Numbered from the stretch's first letter, positions 18,099 to 27,769 are shown. The stretch is 40,055 nt of DNA from Verrucomicrobiota bacterium (GCA_026397725.1 JAPLUI010000258.1:1-40055), one strand, 5' to 3'. Numbers and translations: made by a program. Notes: generated by a model from the letters alone, not told the origin.

Positions 18099-18515
18099 TC
18101 AGTATTGTCGGAAATAGCGGCGCAGATCAAGCGGCGATTGCTTGGGTTCCCAGAAACCCGTGCGCTCCGGTGCCGGGTGGCGGCCGAGCAAATCCCGGCC
18201 CCGCAGGCGCAGGCACACCGCCACCGGAGTGAGCACCAGAAAATACAAGGCCAGCAGCAGCAGCCACGAGACCACCCACCCGATGGGGAACGCCACCACC
18301 ATCCATCCCACGAAAACCCGGCGCAACAGCACAGGCCGGAGCAATCCCGGCAGGCCAAGCAGCACTGCGAGCGCCGCCAGCGCCAAACCTAACAGCGGAC
18401 GGTCTCTCACGAAGTACTGGCTGGCACCGAGGGCCAGGAAGCAAACCAGCCACAGGGCGGCAAACTGCCGGAGCACGGTGCGGCTCGGGTTGAAGGGAAT
18501 ATCGGACCATTTCAT
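18099..18515 (-). CDS. SxtJ-like small membrane protein
   Basis: 138 residues starting MKWSDIPFNPSRTVLRQFA, the typical opening of SxtJ-family proteins, then three or four hydrophobic segments (~18-110) and a polar C-terminus ending RRYFRQY. SxtJ-type proteins are found beside carbamoyltransferases in many bacteria outside saxitoxin producers; their biochemical role is not established. The start ATG lies 8 bp after the stop of the carbamoyltransferase gene, so the two are certainly one operon. The tiny DUF5989/SxtK-like gene that often follows is not seen in the 100 bp downstream. Confidence 0.82.
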   Translation of the reverse strand: MKWSDIPFNPSRTVLRQFAALWLVCFLALGASQYFVRDRPLLGLALAALAVLLGLPGLLRPVLLRRVFVGWMVVAFPIGWVVSWLLLLALYFLVLTPVAVCLRLRGRDLLGRHPAPERTGFWEPKQSPLDLRRYFRQY

Positions 18516-18523
18516 GGCATGCT

Positions 18524-20377
18524 TCAGTCGGGTTCGAATTGAGCCAAATGCGTTTGCCGCGCGGTCTGGGTGTTCGCACGGTTCATCTGTTCCTTGAGGA
18601 GCACGCAATCCTCCAGCACCAGAACGTCCATGTCGGTGGCCAGAAAGCACCGGTAAGCATCCTCCGGCGTGCAGACAATCGGCTCGCCACGGATGTTGAA
18701 GCTGGTGTTGACGAGAACCGGACAGCCGGTGAGCTGCTCGAAGGCTTGCAGCAAGCGGTAAAACCGTCCGTGCCGTTGCGGGTCAACCGTCTGGACCCGG
18801 GCACTGCAATCCACATGGGTGACGGCCGGCAGGGTCGAGCGCACGAGGTTCACCCGCTCGCGCAGATCGGCGGCAACCAGCTTCTCCCGGTCCTCCGGCC
18901 CGAGCGGCACCCGGTGCTTTTCCAACACCGGCACCACCACGGCCATGTAGGGGCTGTCCTGCTCCGGCCCGAGGGCGAAATACTCGCCCGCCCGCTCCCG
19001 GAGCACGCTGGGAGCAAACGGGCGGAAGCTCTCGCGAAACTTGATCTTGAGATTCATCGTGGCCTGCAGCGTGGCATCACGCGCATCCCCCAGAATGCTG
19101 CGTGCTCCCAGCGCCCGCGGGCCGAACTCCATGCGCCCGTGAAACCAGCCGACAATCTTGCCCTGGGCGATGAGTTGCGCCACCCGCAGCAGCAGTTTTG
19201 CCTCGTCCTCGAACGTCTCATGCGGGGCACCCGCCCCCGCCAAGAAGCCTGCTATCAAAGCGCTCCCGTATCGCGGACCGAGAAAACTGCCTTGCTGGCT
19301 GTCCCGCCCCGCTGGCTGGCGCGGCTGGTCCAACAGTTGGTACCAGACGAACAGGGCCGCGCCGAGAGCCCCACCGGCATCTCCCGCCGCCGGTTGGATC
19401 CAGAGCTTGTCGAAGGGACCTTCCCGCAGCAGGCGTCCGTTGGCCACGCAGTTGAGCGCCACCCCGCCCGCCATGACGAGGTTGTGCATCCCGGTTTGGC
19501 GCTGTACTTCTCGGGCCATGCGCAGCACGATCTCCTCGGTCGCCTGCTGGATGCTGGCGGCGATGTCCATGTGGCGCTGTTCTAACATCGCTGCGGGCTG
19601 GCGCGGCGGACCGCCGAAAAGCCGGTGAAACTTCTCACTGGTCATGGTCAGACCCTGGCAATAGTTGAAATAGTCCAGGTTCATCCGGAAGCTGCCGTCG
19701 GGCCGGAGATCGAGCAGGTGCGTGAGGATTTGCTGCAGATGGACCGGCTGGCCGTAGGGGGCCAAGCCCATCAGTTTATACTCGCCGCTGTTGACCTTGA
19801 ACCCGCAGTAGTAGGTGAACGCCGAATAGAGCAGGCCCAACGAATGCGGAAATCGCAGGTGCTGGCGGAATGCCAATTGGTTGCCGTCCCCCGTGCCGAA
19901 TGTGGCGGTACTCCATTCGCCGACGCCGTCAAGAGTCAAGAACGCGGCCCGCTCAAAGGGACTGGGAAAGAAGGCGCTGGCGGCGTGGCTTTCATGGTGC
20001 TCGGTGAAAACCAGGCGGGCGCGGTTGGCCCCCGCCAGGTGCTGCCGCAACGTGCGGCGCAAGTGCAGCTTGTCCTTGAGCCAGAGCGGCATCGCCAACC
20101 GGAAGCTGTTGAATCCGGCAGGGGCATACGCCAGGTAGGTTTCCAGCAAACGATCGAACTTGGTGAACGGCTTGTCATAGAAGACGACGTAATCCAGGTC
20201 CGCGGGCCGCAGCCCGCCTGCCCCGAGACAGTAAGCCACCGCCTGGGCAGGAAACCCGGCATCGTGCTTCTTGCGGGTGAAGCGTTCCTCTTGCGCGGCG
20301 GCGACAATTTCCCCGTCAACGACCAAAGCGGCAGCGCTGTCGTGATAAAACGCGGATAAACCAAGAATGGCTGTCAC
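18524..20377 (-). CDS. NodU/CmcH-family O-carbamoyltransferase
   Basis: 617 residues with both halves of the family. The N-terminal Kae1-like domain has FTEHHESHAASAFFPSP (~123-139, metal-binding His residues), LTLDGVGEW and NSGEYKLMGLAPYG. The C-terminal domain has GWFHGRMEFGPRALGARSIL (~412-431) and LVNTSFNIRGEPIVCTPEDA (~557-576). These enzymes use carbamoyl phosphate and ATP to carbamoylate hydroxyls on sugars or natural products via a carbamoyl-adenylate. The start is GTG at 20377 (GTG ACA GCC), giving the conserved ILGLSAFYHDSAAAL opening; no strong ribosome site is visible. Paired with the SxtJ-like gene; no biosynthetic cluster surrounds it, so surface polysaccharide modification is a guess. 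Confidence 0.93.
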   Translation of the reverse strand: MTAILGLSAFYHDSAAALVVDGEIVAAAQEERFTRKKHDAGFPAQAVAYCLGAGGLRPADLDYVVFYDKPFTKFDRLLETYLAYAPAGFNSFRLAMPLWLKDKLHLRRTLRQHLAGANRARLVFTEHHESHAASAFFPSPFERAAFLTLDGVGEWSTATFGTGDGNQLAFRQHLRFPHSLGLLYSAFTYYCGFKVNSGEYKLMGLAPYGQPVHLQQILTHLLDLRPDGSFRMNLDYFNYCQGLTMTSEKFHRLFGGPPRQPAAMLEQRHMDIAASIQQATEEIVLRMAREVQRQTGMHNLVMAGGVALNCVANGRLLREGPFDKLWIQPAAGDAGGALGAALFVWYQLLDQPRQPAGRDSQQGSFLGPRYGSALIAGFLAGAGAPHETFEDEAKLLLRVAQLIAQGKIVGWFHGRMEFGPRALGARSILGDARDATLQATMNLKIKFRESFRPFAPSVLRERAGEYFALGPEQDSPYMAVVVPVLEKHRVPLGPEDREKLVAADLRERVNLVRSTLPAVTHVDCSARVQTVDPQRHGRFYRLLQAFEQLTGCPVLVNTSFNIRGEPIVCTPEDAYRCFLATDMDVLVLEDCVLLKEQMNRANTQTARQTHLAQFEPD

Positions 20378-20453
20378 TGGTGCGACGAGGCTTGGCGAAA
20401 CGGGGCGGACAAGTCAATGGTGAATCCAAAGGCTCCTCCGGCAGGAGTGCCGG

Positions 20454-21074
20454 ACAAATACCATCTCCGTGCCCAAGGCCACCGGCGGCCAATCCCCGGC
20501 GGATGACGGCTCCCAGCACACCATTGCCGCCTCGGTCCTGAATGCCCTGCTCGCGGCCAATCCCACCCAAACCTACACGGTGGACATCATCGACAGCAAC
20601 CACGGTGGTTGGGGTTGGACCGTCGTGGACGATGTCACCATCCCGGGCAACATCATCATTCCCGTGCCACCCTATAACTCCTGGGCCGCCACCAAGGGCC
20701 TGTTCGGTCCCGCCACGGCTTTCAACGCGGACCCGGACCACGACGGCGTTCCGAACGGCATCGATTTTGTCCTCGGCGGCGAGCCGAACCCTGCCAACCC
20801 GAACGCCAATTCCAGCCCGCAACTGCCCACCGGGGAAGTGCTTGGCGACGACTTCGTCTTCACTTTCCTCCGCCAGGATGACGCCGCCTACCTCAATCCG
20901 ACCGTCGAGTTCGACGCGGACCTGGTGGGTCCCTGGACCACCGCCGTCCACGGCACCAATGCTACCATCCAGGTGACCAACGGCACCCCCGCCGATACCG
21001 TGATGGTGACCATCCCAGGAAACGGCGCGATGATGATGTTCGCCCGCTTGGCAGTGGCTGAGCCCGCTCCTTGA
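20454..21074 (+). pseudogene. 3' remnant of a surface-protein gene
   Basis: The open frame (GTG possible at 20469, ~201 residues) begins in mid-domain with no signal peptide. Residues TQTYTVDIIDSNHGGWGWTV match, in pattern, AATYTLDFIDACHGSWGWVT inside the jelly-roll-like domain of the 1623-residue protein encoded just downstream. After this comes a C-terminal secreted-protein tail with NADPDHDGVPNGIDFVLGG (~85-103) and a beta domain, as at the end of the kelch protein. A TGA in frame at 20421 and loss of everything upstream suggest a truncated paralogue. It could still be expressed as a small protein, but export would be impossible without a signal. Confidence 0.7.
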
Positions 21075-21437
21075 GTTCCGCCCCGCCCCGCGGACGGGGT
21101 TCCATCCCCAACATCCGGACCTTGGCGGTCGCCGGGCGCCGGAATCCTCCGCAGCCATGCCTGCCGCGGAGGGCATGTGCTTGCGGCTTCGCCGGCACCA
21201 CCGCCGAGGGCAAGCCATGCGGAAGCGGATCAGGTCTGGTGAGAAAACCGCGCTTCAGATCCACTGCGGGCAAGCTCTGGAAGGAAGGCCTTCTTTGTCT
21301 GCCGCACGCTTCTCTCAGTTTCTCATGCGTGACGCGCCAATGTCTGCAAAAAAAACATTCTCGTTCCATTTGACTCCCGCGCGGGATGGGGACGATAACG
21401 ACCCGACATTAGAAACCAACCCACCAAACCAACCATC
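21075..21437. other. 363-bp intergenic region upstream of the large surface protein
   Basis: No gene was recognised. A GC-rich dyad (CCCCG...CGGGG) at about 21084-21101 just after the remnant could be a relic terminator, and an A-rich run (CAAAAAAAACATT) occurs near 21346. No matching repeat elsewhere in the window was noticed. Confidence 0.35.
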
Positions 21438-24400
21438 ATGAAACTCCAGGCCAAAACTCCGCTCGGCGCCATGCTCTTGCTAGCCGCCGGACTCCTGCCC
21501 GCATGCCTCCCGGCCGCCACCATCCCCGCGCATACCAGTGACGCACGCTATGAAACGAACGACGCCGGCGTGCCAACCGGCCCGCTCTTGGCCGACAACG
21601 GCCAGCTTTACATCGGTCGCGAATACTACGCCAGCGGCCTTTACCATTATGTGGCGCCCTTCCAATTGCCCGACCTCGGGCCGGGCACGTTTTCGAATGT
21701 GTCGGCGTCGTTCCGGCCTACCGACGGGGGCAAAGCGATCCTGGTGAACCTGTTTGCGATCGAGGGCTCGCGTGCCGACAGCGCGACCCTGGCCACGGAC
21801 GTCAACGACGGCATCCAGAACCACACCACCCGCGGAACCCTGATTCAGGGGGACTTCTGGAACATGAGCACCCCGCTCGACACCTACACGACCACGCCGA
21901 ACGGCGGCGCGGAGGCGGCGGCCCTGGCCACCTGGCTGAACAATGCCTATCAGGACGGCGGCAACGGCGGCGGGTTCGTGTTCATGCGCCTGAGCCCGAA
22001 GCTCCTCACACCCGACGACGTCGGAGGCTACAATGACTACAACGGTTTCAACACCGACACGGCCAACTCAGGCATTGCCGCCACCCGCGCCCCCTATCTG
22101 ACCTACACCTTCACGCCGGTCGATGCGAATCTGCCGGTGATCAACACCTTCACCGCCAACCCGGCCACCATCAGCCAAGGTGCCAGCTCGACCCTCAGTT
22201 GGTCGGTGACCAGCGCTGACACGGTCTCCATCGACAACGGCGTGGGTACCGTCACCGCAGGCGGCGGCACCACCGCGGTCTCGCCGAGCGCCACCACCAC
22301 CTACACGCTCAGCGCCACCAACGGCTTTGGCACCGCAGTCAAGACGACGACAGTCACGGTGTCAGTGCCGCAACCCCTGACACTGGCGGCCAACACCAGC
22401 GACGCGGAATTCAATACGAACCGCAGTACCGGAGCTGTGATCAGCGGACCGAACAACTCCACTGCAACTGCCCTCTACACCGGTCGCAGAAGCGGTAACA
22501 ACGAGGCCACCAGCACCGTGATCCCCTTTCAACTGCCGAGCAAGGGTGCCGGCGGTTTCACCAATGTCCGCTTGTATGTTCGCCCGTCTGCCGGTGCCAC
22601 CGGCCAGGCGGTCGGCATCAACGTCAACCTCTTTGGCATCCCCGACGCGCGCTCTTCCGCCACCACCCTCCAATCGGATGTGAACGACGGCGTCAACGAT
22701 CACCGTACCCGCGGTGCCCTGATCAAGGCGGCCTATCTGAACCCCTCCACGGTCCTTAATACGTCCTCCACCAATACCTTCGCTTCCACCGATGCGACCG
22801 GTCCGGTCATGGTGGCATTCTCGGACTGGCTGACTGAGGTTTACGCCAACGGCGAGAACGCCGGCAAATACGTCTTCCTCCGCCTCAGCCCGGAAAGTCT
22901 CGACATGGCCGCCGCCACCGGTCTCAACGTGGCCTCTCAAAACAACAGCAGCTCACCCAGCCGCAAGCCCTATATCACCTGCGATTTCGACGCTGGAATT
23001 GTGGGGCCGCCCTCGATCACCTTCACGGCCAATCCGACCGGGGTTCTAAGCGGGGGCTCCTCCACCTTGACCTGGTCGGTGGTCAATGCCGACACCATCA
23101 GCATCGACAACGGGATCGACACAGTCGCGCCGAGCGGATCACTGACGGTCACGCCCAGCACCACCACCACCTATACGATCACCGCCACCGGACCCAAGGG
23201 CACCCGCACCAAGACCGCCACGGTGGCGATCCTCGAACCCGGGCCGTTCCGCTATTACCGCTTCGTGCCGGTGACTCTGCGGACCGGCGGCAACACGGTG
23301 CAGATCGACGAGTTCCAGATGTTGCTCAGCGGCACGCGGGTGCCCGCCGTGACGGTTACCAATCCGGGCGGCTCCAATCCCCCCACTGCCGGCGAAGGCG
23401 CGCAGAAGGCCAACGACAACCTGCCCGCCTTGGGGGGCGACCCCAACAACAACAGCAAGTGGCTCGATAACAACAAACAGCCGCTGGTCTATGACTTCGG
23501 CGCCACCCAGGACGTGGACGGCTACCGCTGGTGCACCGGCAACGACTCCGATGACCGTGACCCGATCAGTTGGCGGGTGGAAGGCAGCCACGACAACGTC
23601 AACTGGCAGTTGATCGACGCCCGGACGAACTATACCGTGCCGTTTGAGCGCAACACCTACCTCAGCGACTTCCCAATCACTTCCTTCGGTACCAAGCCGG
23701 CCGCCACCTTCAGTGCCACCCCGACGTCGATCATGATCGGCGAGTCCTCGACGCTCACCTGGAACGTGACCGGTGCGGACACCATCAGCATCGACAACGG
23801 CATCGGCACCGTGAGTGCCACCGGATCGCAGGTGGTATCGCCCACCACCAGCCAGACCTACACGCTCAGCGCCACCAACGCGCAAGGCACCACCACCAAG
23901 ACTGCCAGCGTCAACGTGGTCTTGGGACCACCCCAGACCTACGGCTTCGACGACCAAACGTTCCAAGGCTGGACTGACATCACCGTGGGCCCCCCGGCCA
24001 GAGGTTGGACCGCGCTCGCGGGTGCGGGTCCAGGGGGCGCGTATGACGGGAGCGTCAGCGCGATCAACGCGTTGTACCACGACGAGGGGCCCCACCCGAC
24101 CCTGGTCCTGCGCTCGCCGATGTTCACGCTCAACAACAGCGGCGACCTCACCGCGTGGCTCAACGGCGGCAATGGCACCGGCAGCTTGACCGGCACCGCG
24201 GTCTCCGCCTTGCAGCCCACCTCCACCGACCAGGGCTTCATGGGCATCGCGCTGCGCAACGTCAACAGCGGCCTCTACGTGCTCTCCGCCAGCAAGCCCA
24301 GCGACAACGGCTGGGAGCAGGTCAAGTTCACCGCCGCGCAACTCGCCGCGCTGGACCAAGCGGCGACTTATACCCTCGACTTTATCGATGCCTGCCACGG

Positions 24401-26309
24401 CAGTTGGGGTTGGGTGACCATGGACAAGGTCAGCATTCCGGGCAACCTCGGCAGCGGCAATTTGCCGGTCATCAACTTCAGCGCCAGCCCGACGAAAATC
24501 AACAATGGCGAATCGTCCACCCTCGCTTGGAGCGTCACCAACGCGACCGGGGTGAGCATCGACAACGGCGTCGGCACCGTCGCCGCCAGCGGCTCTCTCG
24601 TGGTCTCGCCTACTGCCACCACCACCTACACGCTCACCGCGACGGCCGCGGGCGGCTACTCGACCACCTCCACCGCAACGGTGGCGGTTCGGAGTATCAC
24701 TGGCGCCTTGCCCATCTATACCTTCGAAGGCACCTCGGGCGCCAGTTACCTCGATCCGATCTCCAATCTGATTGCACGCACCCCCACCGACTTCGGCGAA
24801 CAGACCACCCCGATCGCCTACGACAACAACTTCGCCAACAACCCGGAACTGCCCGGCATCACCGGGACCAACGACTTTTCCATTCTCTGGCTCGGCTGGT
24901 TCGATGTCACCGTGGAGGGCACCGGCTACTACACCTTCGGCACCGAAAGCGATGACGGCAGCGTGATCTATCTGGACCTCAACGAGGACGGCGACTTCAA
25001 CGACGCCGGCGAACTCGTCGTCGACAACAACGGCACCCACCCGAAATGGAGCGCCACCGGCACCGTCAATCTGCAGATGAACGAGGTACGCATCGCGATC
25101 GGCTTCTATCAGGGAGGCCAGGACGCGGCCATGGCTGCCCGGTTCAAGAAAGGCAACAACCTGGCATACTCCGCGCTGTCTCCGATCACCGGCAATCCCC
25201 CTCAATTCAAAGCCACCAACTCCTGGCCCCTGGCCCCGACGCTCACCTTCAGCGCCAGCCCCGCCGGCGTGCTGAGCGGTGAGGCATCCACGCTCTCGTG
25301 GACGACGACCAATGCCACCACCGTCAGCATCGACAACGGCGTCGGCACGGTGGCCGCCAGCGGCAGCGTGCAGGTTTACCCCACCGCCACCACCACCTAC
25401 ACGCTCACCGCCATCGGCGACGGCGGTACCCGCACCAAGACCGCGCAGGTCGCGGTGGTGGCGCCGGGACCGTTCCGCTACTACCGCTTTGTGCCGACGC
25501 AACTGCGCAATCCGGGTGACAACAGCGTGCAACTCGCCGAGTTCCAGATGTTGTTCAATGGAACCCGGCTCGGCGGGGCCTCCGCCAGCAATCCGGGCGG
25601 CAACTCGCCGGGCGACCAAAGCCCGTTGGAGGGCAACGACAACAACCTCGACACCAAGTGGCTGGACTTCACCAAATACACGCCGCTGGTGCTCGACTTC
25701 GGGGTGAGCACGGATGCCAACGGTTACCGCTGGGCCACCGCCGATGACAGTGATGGCCGCGACCCGCTCAGTTGGCGGGTGGAAGGCAGCCATGACGGCA
25801 CCTCCTGGCTGGTGATGGACACGGTGAATGGCTTCGCCACCCCGACCGCCCGCAAGACCTATCTCGACGCCATCTGGTTTGGCGGCACACCCGTTAGTGC
25901 CTTCGAGGCGTGGGCGACTGCGGCCGGATTGCCGCCGGAACAGGCCGGCCCGGAACAAACGCCGCAGAACGACGGGGTGTCCAATCTGATGAAATTCGCG
26001 TGCAACCTCGATCCGACCAAGCCGGATGTCCGCAGGCTGAACCTGGGAGCGGGTGATCTGGCCGGACTGCCGGATGGTGCTCCGGCTGGCGGGGTGCTGC
26101 GCCTCGAGTTCTTGCGCCGCAAGGCAAGCACCAATCCGGGCATCACCTATACTCCGCAGTTTGGCGCGAGCCCCGGCACTTGGGACGACTTCACGGGCGT
26201 GCCCACCACGGTAACCTCGATTGATTCAACTTGGGAGCGGGTGGTGGTTGATGATCCGGTTGGCGGGGCCACGCGCTTCGGCCGCGTGATGGTCGTCACG
26301 GTGCCTTGA
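21438..26309 (+). CDS. giant secreted multidomain adhesin-like protein (DNRLRE, Ig-like x5, discoidin x2, PA14-like)
   Basis: 1623 residues with a signal peptide (hydrophobic MLLLAAGLLPACLPAA, to ~26). Order seen, approximate: DNRLRE-like beta domain 33-230; Ig-like 1 235-310; DNRLRE-like 2 314-515; Ig-like 2 526-598; F5/8 type C (discoidin)-like 1 603-750 (PFRYYRFVPVTLR...WRVEGSHD); Ig-like 3 755-830; jelly-roll domain 833-1010; Ig-like 4 1012-1087; PA14-like 1088-1240 (YTFGTESDDGSVIYLD); Ig-like 5 1267-1340; discoidin-like 2 1345-1490; C-terminal tail 1490-1623. The Ig-like modules share SIDNGVGTV(A)ASGS and TTTYTLTA. The tail contains NDGVSNLMKFACNLDP, a degenerate form of the calcium-loop tail found in the kelch protein. 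No anchoring motif (PEP-CTERM, LPXTG) is seen. A carbohydrate-binding or adhesion role is inferred. Confidence 0.9.
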   Translation: MKLQAKTPLGAMLLLAAGLLPACLPAATIPAHTSDARYETNDAGVPTGPLLADNGQLYIGREYYASGLYHYVAPFQLPDLGPGTFSNVSASFRPTDGGKAILVNLFAIEGSRADSATLATDVNDGIQNHTTRGTLIQGDFWNMSTPLDTYTTTPNGGAEAAALATWLNNAYQDGGNGGGFVFMRLSPKLLTPDDVGGYNDYNGFNTDTANSGIAATRAPYLTYTFTPVDANLPVINTFTANPATISQGASSTLSWSVTSADTVSIDNGVGTVTAGGGTTAVSPSATTTYTLSATNGFGTAVKTTTVTVSVPQPLTLAANTSDAEFNTNRSTGAVISGPNNSTATALYTGRRSGNNEATSTVIPFQLPSKGAGGFTNVRLYVRPSAGATGQAVGINVNLFGIPDARSSATTLQSDVNDGVNDHRTRGALIKAAYLNPSTVLNTSSTNTFASTDATGPVMVAFSDWLTEVYANGENAGKYVFLRLSPESLDMAAATGLNVASQNNSSSPSRKPYITCDFDAGIVGPPSITFTANPTGVLSGGSSTLTWSVVNADTISIDNGIDTVAPSGSLTVTPSTTTTYTITATGPKGTRTKTATVAILEPGPFRYYRFVPVTLRTGGNTVQIDEFQMLLSGTRVPAVTVTNPGGSNPPTAGEGAQKANDNLPALGGDPNNNSKWLDNNKQPLVYDFGATQDVDGYRWCTGNDSDDRDPISWRVEGSHDNVNWQLIDARTNYTVPFERNTYLSDFPITSFGTKPAATFSATPTSIMIGESSTLTWNVTGADTISIDNGIGTVSATGSQVVSPTTSQTYTLSATNAQGTTTKTASVNVVLGPPQTYGFDDQTFQGWTDITVGPPARGWTALAGAGPGGAYDGSVSAINALYHDEGPHPTLVLRSPMFTLNNSGDLTAWLNGGNGTGSLTGTAVSALQPTSTDQGFMGIALRNVNSGLYVLSASKPSDNGWEQVKFTAAQLAALDQAATYTLDFIDACHGSWGWVTMDKVSIPGNLGSGNLPVINFSASPTKINNGESSTLAWSVTNATGVSIDNGVGTVAASGSLVVSPTATTTYTLTATAAGGYSTTSTATVAVRSITGALPIYTFEGTSGASYLDPISNLIARTPTDFGEQTTPIAYDNNFANNPELPGITGTNDFSILWLGWFDVTVEGTGYYTFGTESDDGSVIYLDLNEDGDFNDAGELVVDNNGTHPKWSATGTVNLQMNEVRIAIGFYQGGQDAAMAARFKKGNNLAYSALSPITGNPPQFKATNSWPLAPTLTFSASPAGVLSGEASTLSWTTTNATTVSIDNGVGTVAASGSVQVYPTATTTYTLTAIGDGGTRTKTAQVAVVAPGPFRYYRFVPTQLRNPGDNSVQLAEFQMLFNGTRLGGASASNPGGNSPGDQSPLEGNDNNLDTKWLDFTKYTPLVLDFGVSTDANGYRWATADDSDGRDPLSWRVEGSHDGTSWLVMDTVNGFATPTARKTYLDAIWFGGTPVSAFEAWATAAGLPPEQAGPEQTPQNDGVSNLMKFACNLDPTKPDVRRLNLGAGDLAGLPDGAPAGGVLRLEFLRRKASTNPGITYTPQFGASPGTWDDFTGVPTTVTSIDSTWERVVVDDPVGGATRFGRVMVVTVP

Positions 26310-26364
26310 TCCGCCCGGCGTGGCAGCTCGCGCAACCGGCGAAACCTCGCGGGCGGGACCGGAT

Positions 26365-26510
26365 TCACAGTTCCTGATCCCGGCGGAAAACGAGTTGGCA
26401 CATGTTGCCGTTGCAGACGTATTCGTGAATCATCCGCGCATGGGTTTGCGGGTGGCAGCAGTGCCGATGCGGGGGCAGGTCTTGCTCTTACTTGAGCATT
26501 GAAGGTTGGA
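26365..26510 (+). repeat. dispersed repeat E, copy 1
   Basis: It begins TCACAGTTCCTGATCCCGGC and runs on through GAGTTGGCAC, ATTCGTGAATCATCCGCGCA and TCTTACTTGA. A second copy in opposite orientation is at 35263-35386. This copy carries about 35 extra bases (26446-26480) between the CATGGG and TCTTG segments, so the two copies have diverged by an indel. It has no coding content. Confidence 0.8.
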
Positions 26511-26548
26511 AGTTGAATGTTGAAATCTTCGGCGTGAAGCATGGTGTA

Positions 26549-26623
26549 GCCGCAGCTCTAACGGTTTGGCCACAGCGGGGTGGCGGGCTGCGCCCTTCCC
26601 ACCCCACTCCAGACTTTGGCTCT
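26549..26623 (-). repeat. MECGGKR-type repeat, copy C
   Basis: Minus-strand orientation, preceded by CCGCAGCTCTAACGGTTTGG as in copy B1, then GGCTGCGCCCTTCCCACC and CACTCCAGACTTTGGCTC. It is part of a composite island with repeat E on one side and repeat H (26690-26756) on the other. Confidence 0.75.
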
Positions 26624-26689
26624 GACAACAGTGACAAACCGTGGCCTAACATCTCCGCCCGGATGCCGCTCCCGGCCCCCCCGCGGAAG

Positions 26690-26756
26690 GTGCCAAGTCA
26701 TGTTCCGGGATGCATTGCCAATTCCTTGTCAATTCAAGGTCCAGCTCAGGAAGTGT
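26690..26756 (+). repeat. dispersed repeat H, copy 1 (67 bp)
   Basis: GTGCCAAGTCATGTTCCGGG followed by ATGCAT and ATTCCTTGTCAATTCAAGGT, ending CAGGAAGTGTG. It matches 39872-39939 on the opposite strand with only two mismatches. In both places an MECGGKR element lies on the same side at a similar distance, so the pair forms one composite repeat. Confidence 0.85.
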
Positions 26757-26863
26757 GGAGATGAAATGCCGGCACCATGCGCTGCGGTCAGAAGGATCCG
26801 AGGCCCGCCCTGGCTCGCAAGGTTGTTGAAATACCCGGCAGGCGGCGCACGTAACCGCTTGAG

Positions 26864-27769
26864 ATGAACAACAGGACCATGCTTTCCCGGATGCATCACC
26901 TCTGGATCGTCGCAGTGATCATCACCGTTGCCGCGCCGACCCGCGCTGAGGAACGCCAAGCTAACAAACCTGCGGCCGCGACCCGGGTGGAATCGGGGGC
27001 CGCCGAGCAGGTGCTGGAGGTGATCCGGGCCAAGCGGGCGGGCACCCTGGTCGCGCTGATGGTCAAGCCGGGCGATGTGGTTAGCAAGGATCAGGTGCTC
27101 GGCCACACCGAACTGGACCAGGCCAAGTGGAATTGCGATACGGCCCGCGCCAACCTGGAAGCCACCGGAACCCTGGACCAGATGTTCTGGCAGTATAAGG
27201 CCTTGACCACCACCCGCGAGGAAATGGAGGAGTCCGTGCGCAAACGCACCGCCCCGAAATCCAGACTGCAATTCGCGATCAACATGGAGAACTGGGCCAA
27301 AGGCCAGTTCCAGGCCCAACAGGAGATCAAGAAGCTGCAGCAGATCCACCTCGATTACTATCAGAAGGAATATGACTCACGGTTTTTCCACTCGCCCATC
27401 GATGGCGTGGTCACCGAGGTCAAGGTGGCCTTGGGGCAAGCGGTCGGCATGGGCGCCCCGGCCTTCACGGTGTCTAACGACAGCCACCTGTCGGTGCCCG
27501 TCACGGTTCCGGCGGCGGCGGCGGCCGCCGCGCTCGAGGCGGGCAAACTCTCCGTGCGGGCGAAGCAAGGGGCCGCCACCATCTGGGCGAAAGTCGCCGG
27601 CGTCACCGAGCATCCCGGCACCCCCGGCGGGAAAAAGATCCTCCATCTGTGGGTCAACAAGTCCGACCTGCCGGCGGGCGCGAACTCGCAGGACCTCAAG
27701 TTCGACGTGCTGGTGCCGGACGGCACTGGCAAGAGCACGAGCACGAGCACGACCGCCGATGCCGCCTGA
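26864..27769 (+). CDS. HlyD/membrane-fusion-like periplasmic protein
   Basis: 301 residues with a signal peptide (MHHLWIVAVIITVAAPTRA, ending ~29). A split barrel-sandwich (lipoyl-like) domain is visible: first half AGTLVALMVKPGDVVSKDQVLGHTE (~60-84), second half FHSPIDGVVTEVKVALGQAVGMG (~170-192). Between them lies a helical stretch of ~85 residues, short compared with the hairpin of true efflux adaptors. A beta domain follows and the C-terminus is low-complexity (KSTSTSTTADAA). Family members join inner-membrane transporters to the outer membrane, but no ABC, RND or TolC-type gene is adjacent. It is therefore either an orphan adaptor or a protein with another role. The start at 26864 gives a reasonable signal; Met 6 or Met 10 are alternatives. 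Confidence 0.8.
   Translation: MNNRTMLSRMHHLWIVAVIITVAAPTRAEERQANKPAAATRVESGAAEQVLEVIRAKRAGTLVALMVKPGDVVSKDQVLGHTELDQAKWNCDTARANLEATGTLDQMFWQYKALTTTREEMEESVRKRTAPKSRLQFAINMENWAKGQFQAQQEIKKLQQIHLDYYQKEYDSRFFHSPIDGVVTEVKVALGQAVGMGAPAFTVSNDSHLSVPVTVPAAAAAAALEAGKLSVRAKQGAATIWAKVAGVTEHPGTPGGKKILHLWVNKSDLPAGANSQDLKFDVLVPDGTGKSTSTSTTADAA

Noticed and set aside
18099..20377. Saxitoxin-type toxin cluster because of SxtJ and carbamoyltransferase similarity
   Set aside because: Only these two widespread genes are present; none of the toxin scaffold or tailoring genes are nearby.
21438..21530. Lipoprotein signal (LLPAC) at the start of the large surface protein
   Set aside because: Pro at the -2 position is unlike lipobox sites; an ordinary signal peptide is more likely.
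23139..25958. 939-codon minus-strand open frame inside the large surface-protein gene
   Set aside because: It is an antisense shadow in high-GC repetitive coding DNA: Gly/Val/Arg-rich, with no domain, while the plus strand has a signal peptide and many recognisable domains.
26549..26756. Integron attC sites (GCCTAAC near 26644, GTTTGGC near 26563)
   Set aside because: The core sites are not in the right order or spacing and the paired arms of an attC hairpin are not present; the repeats are better described as MECGGKR and H elements.
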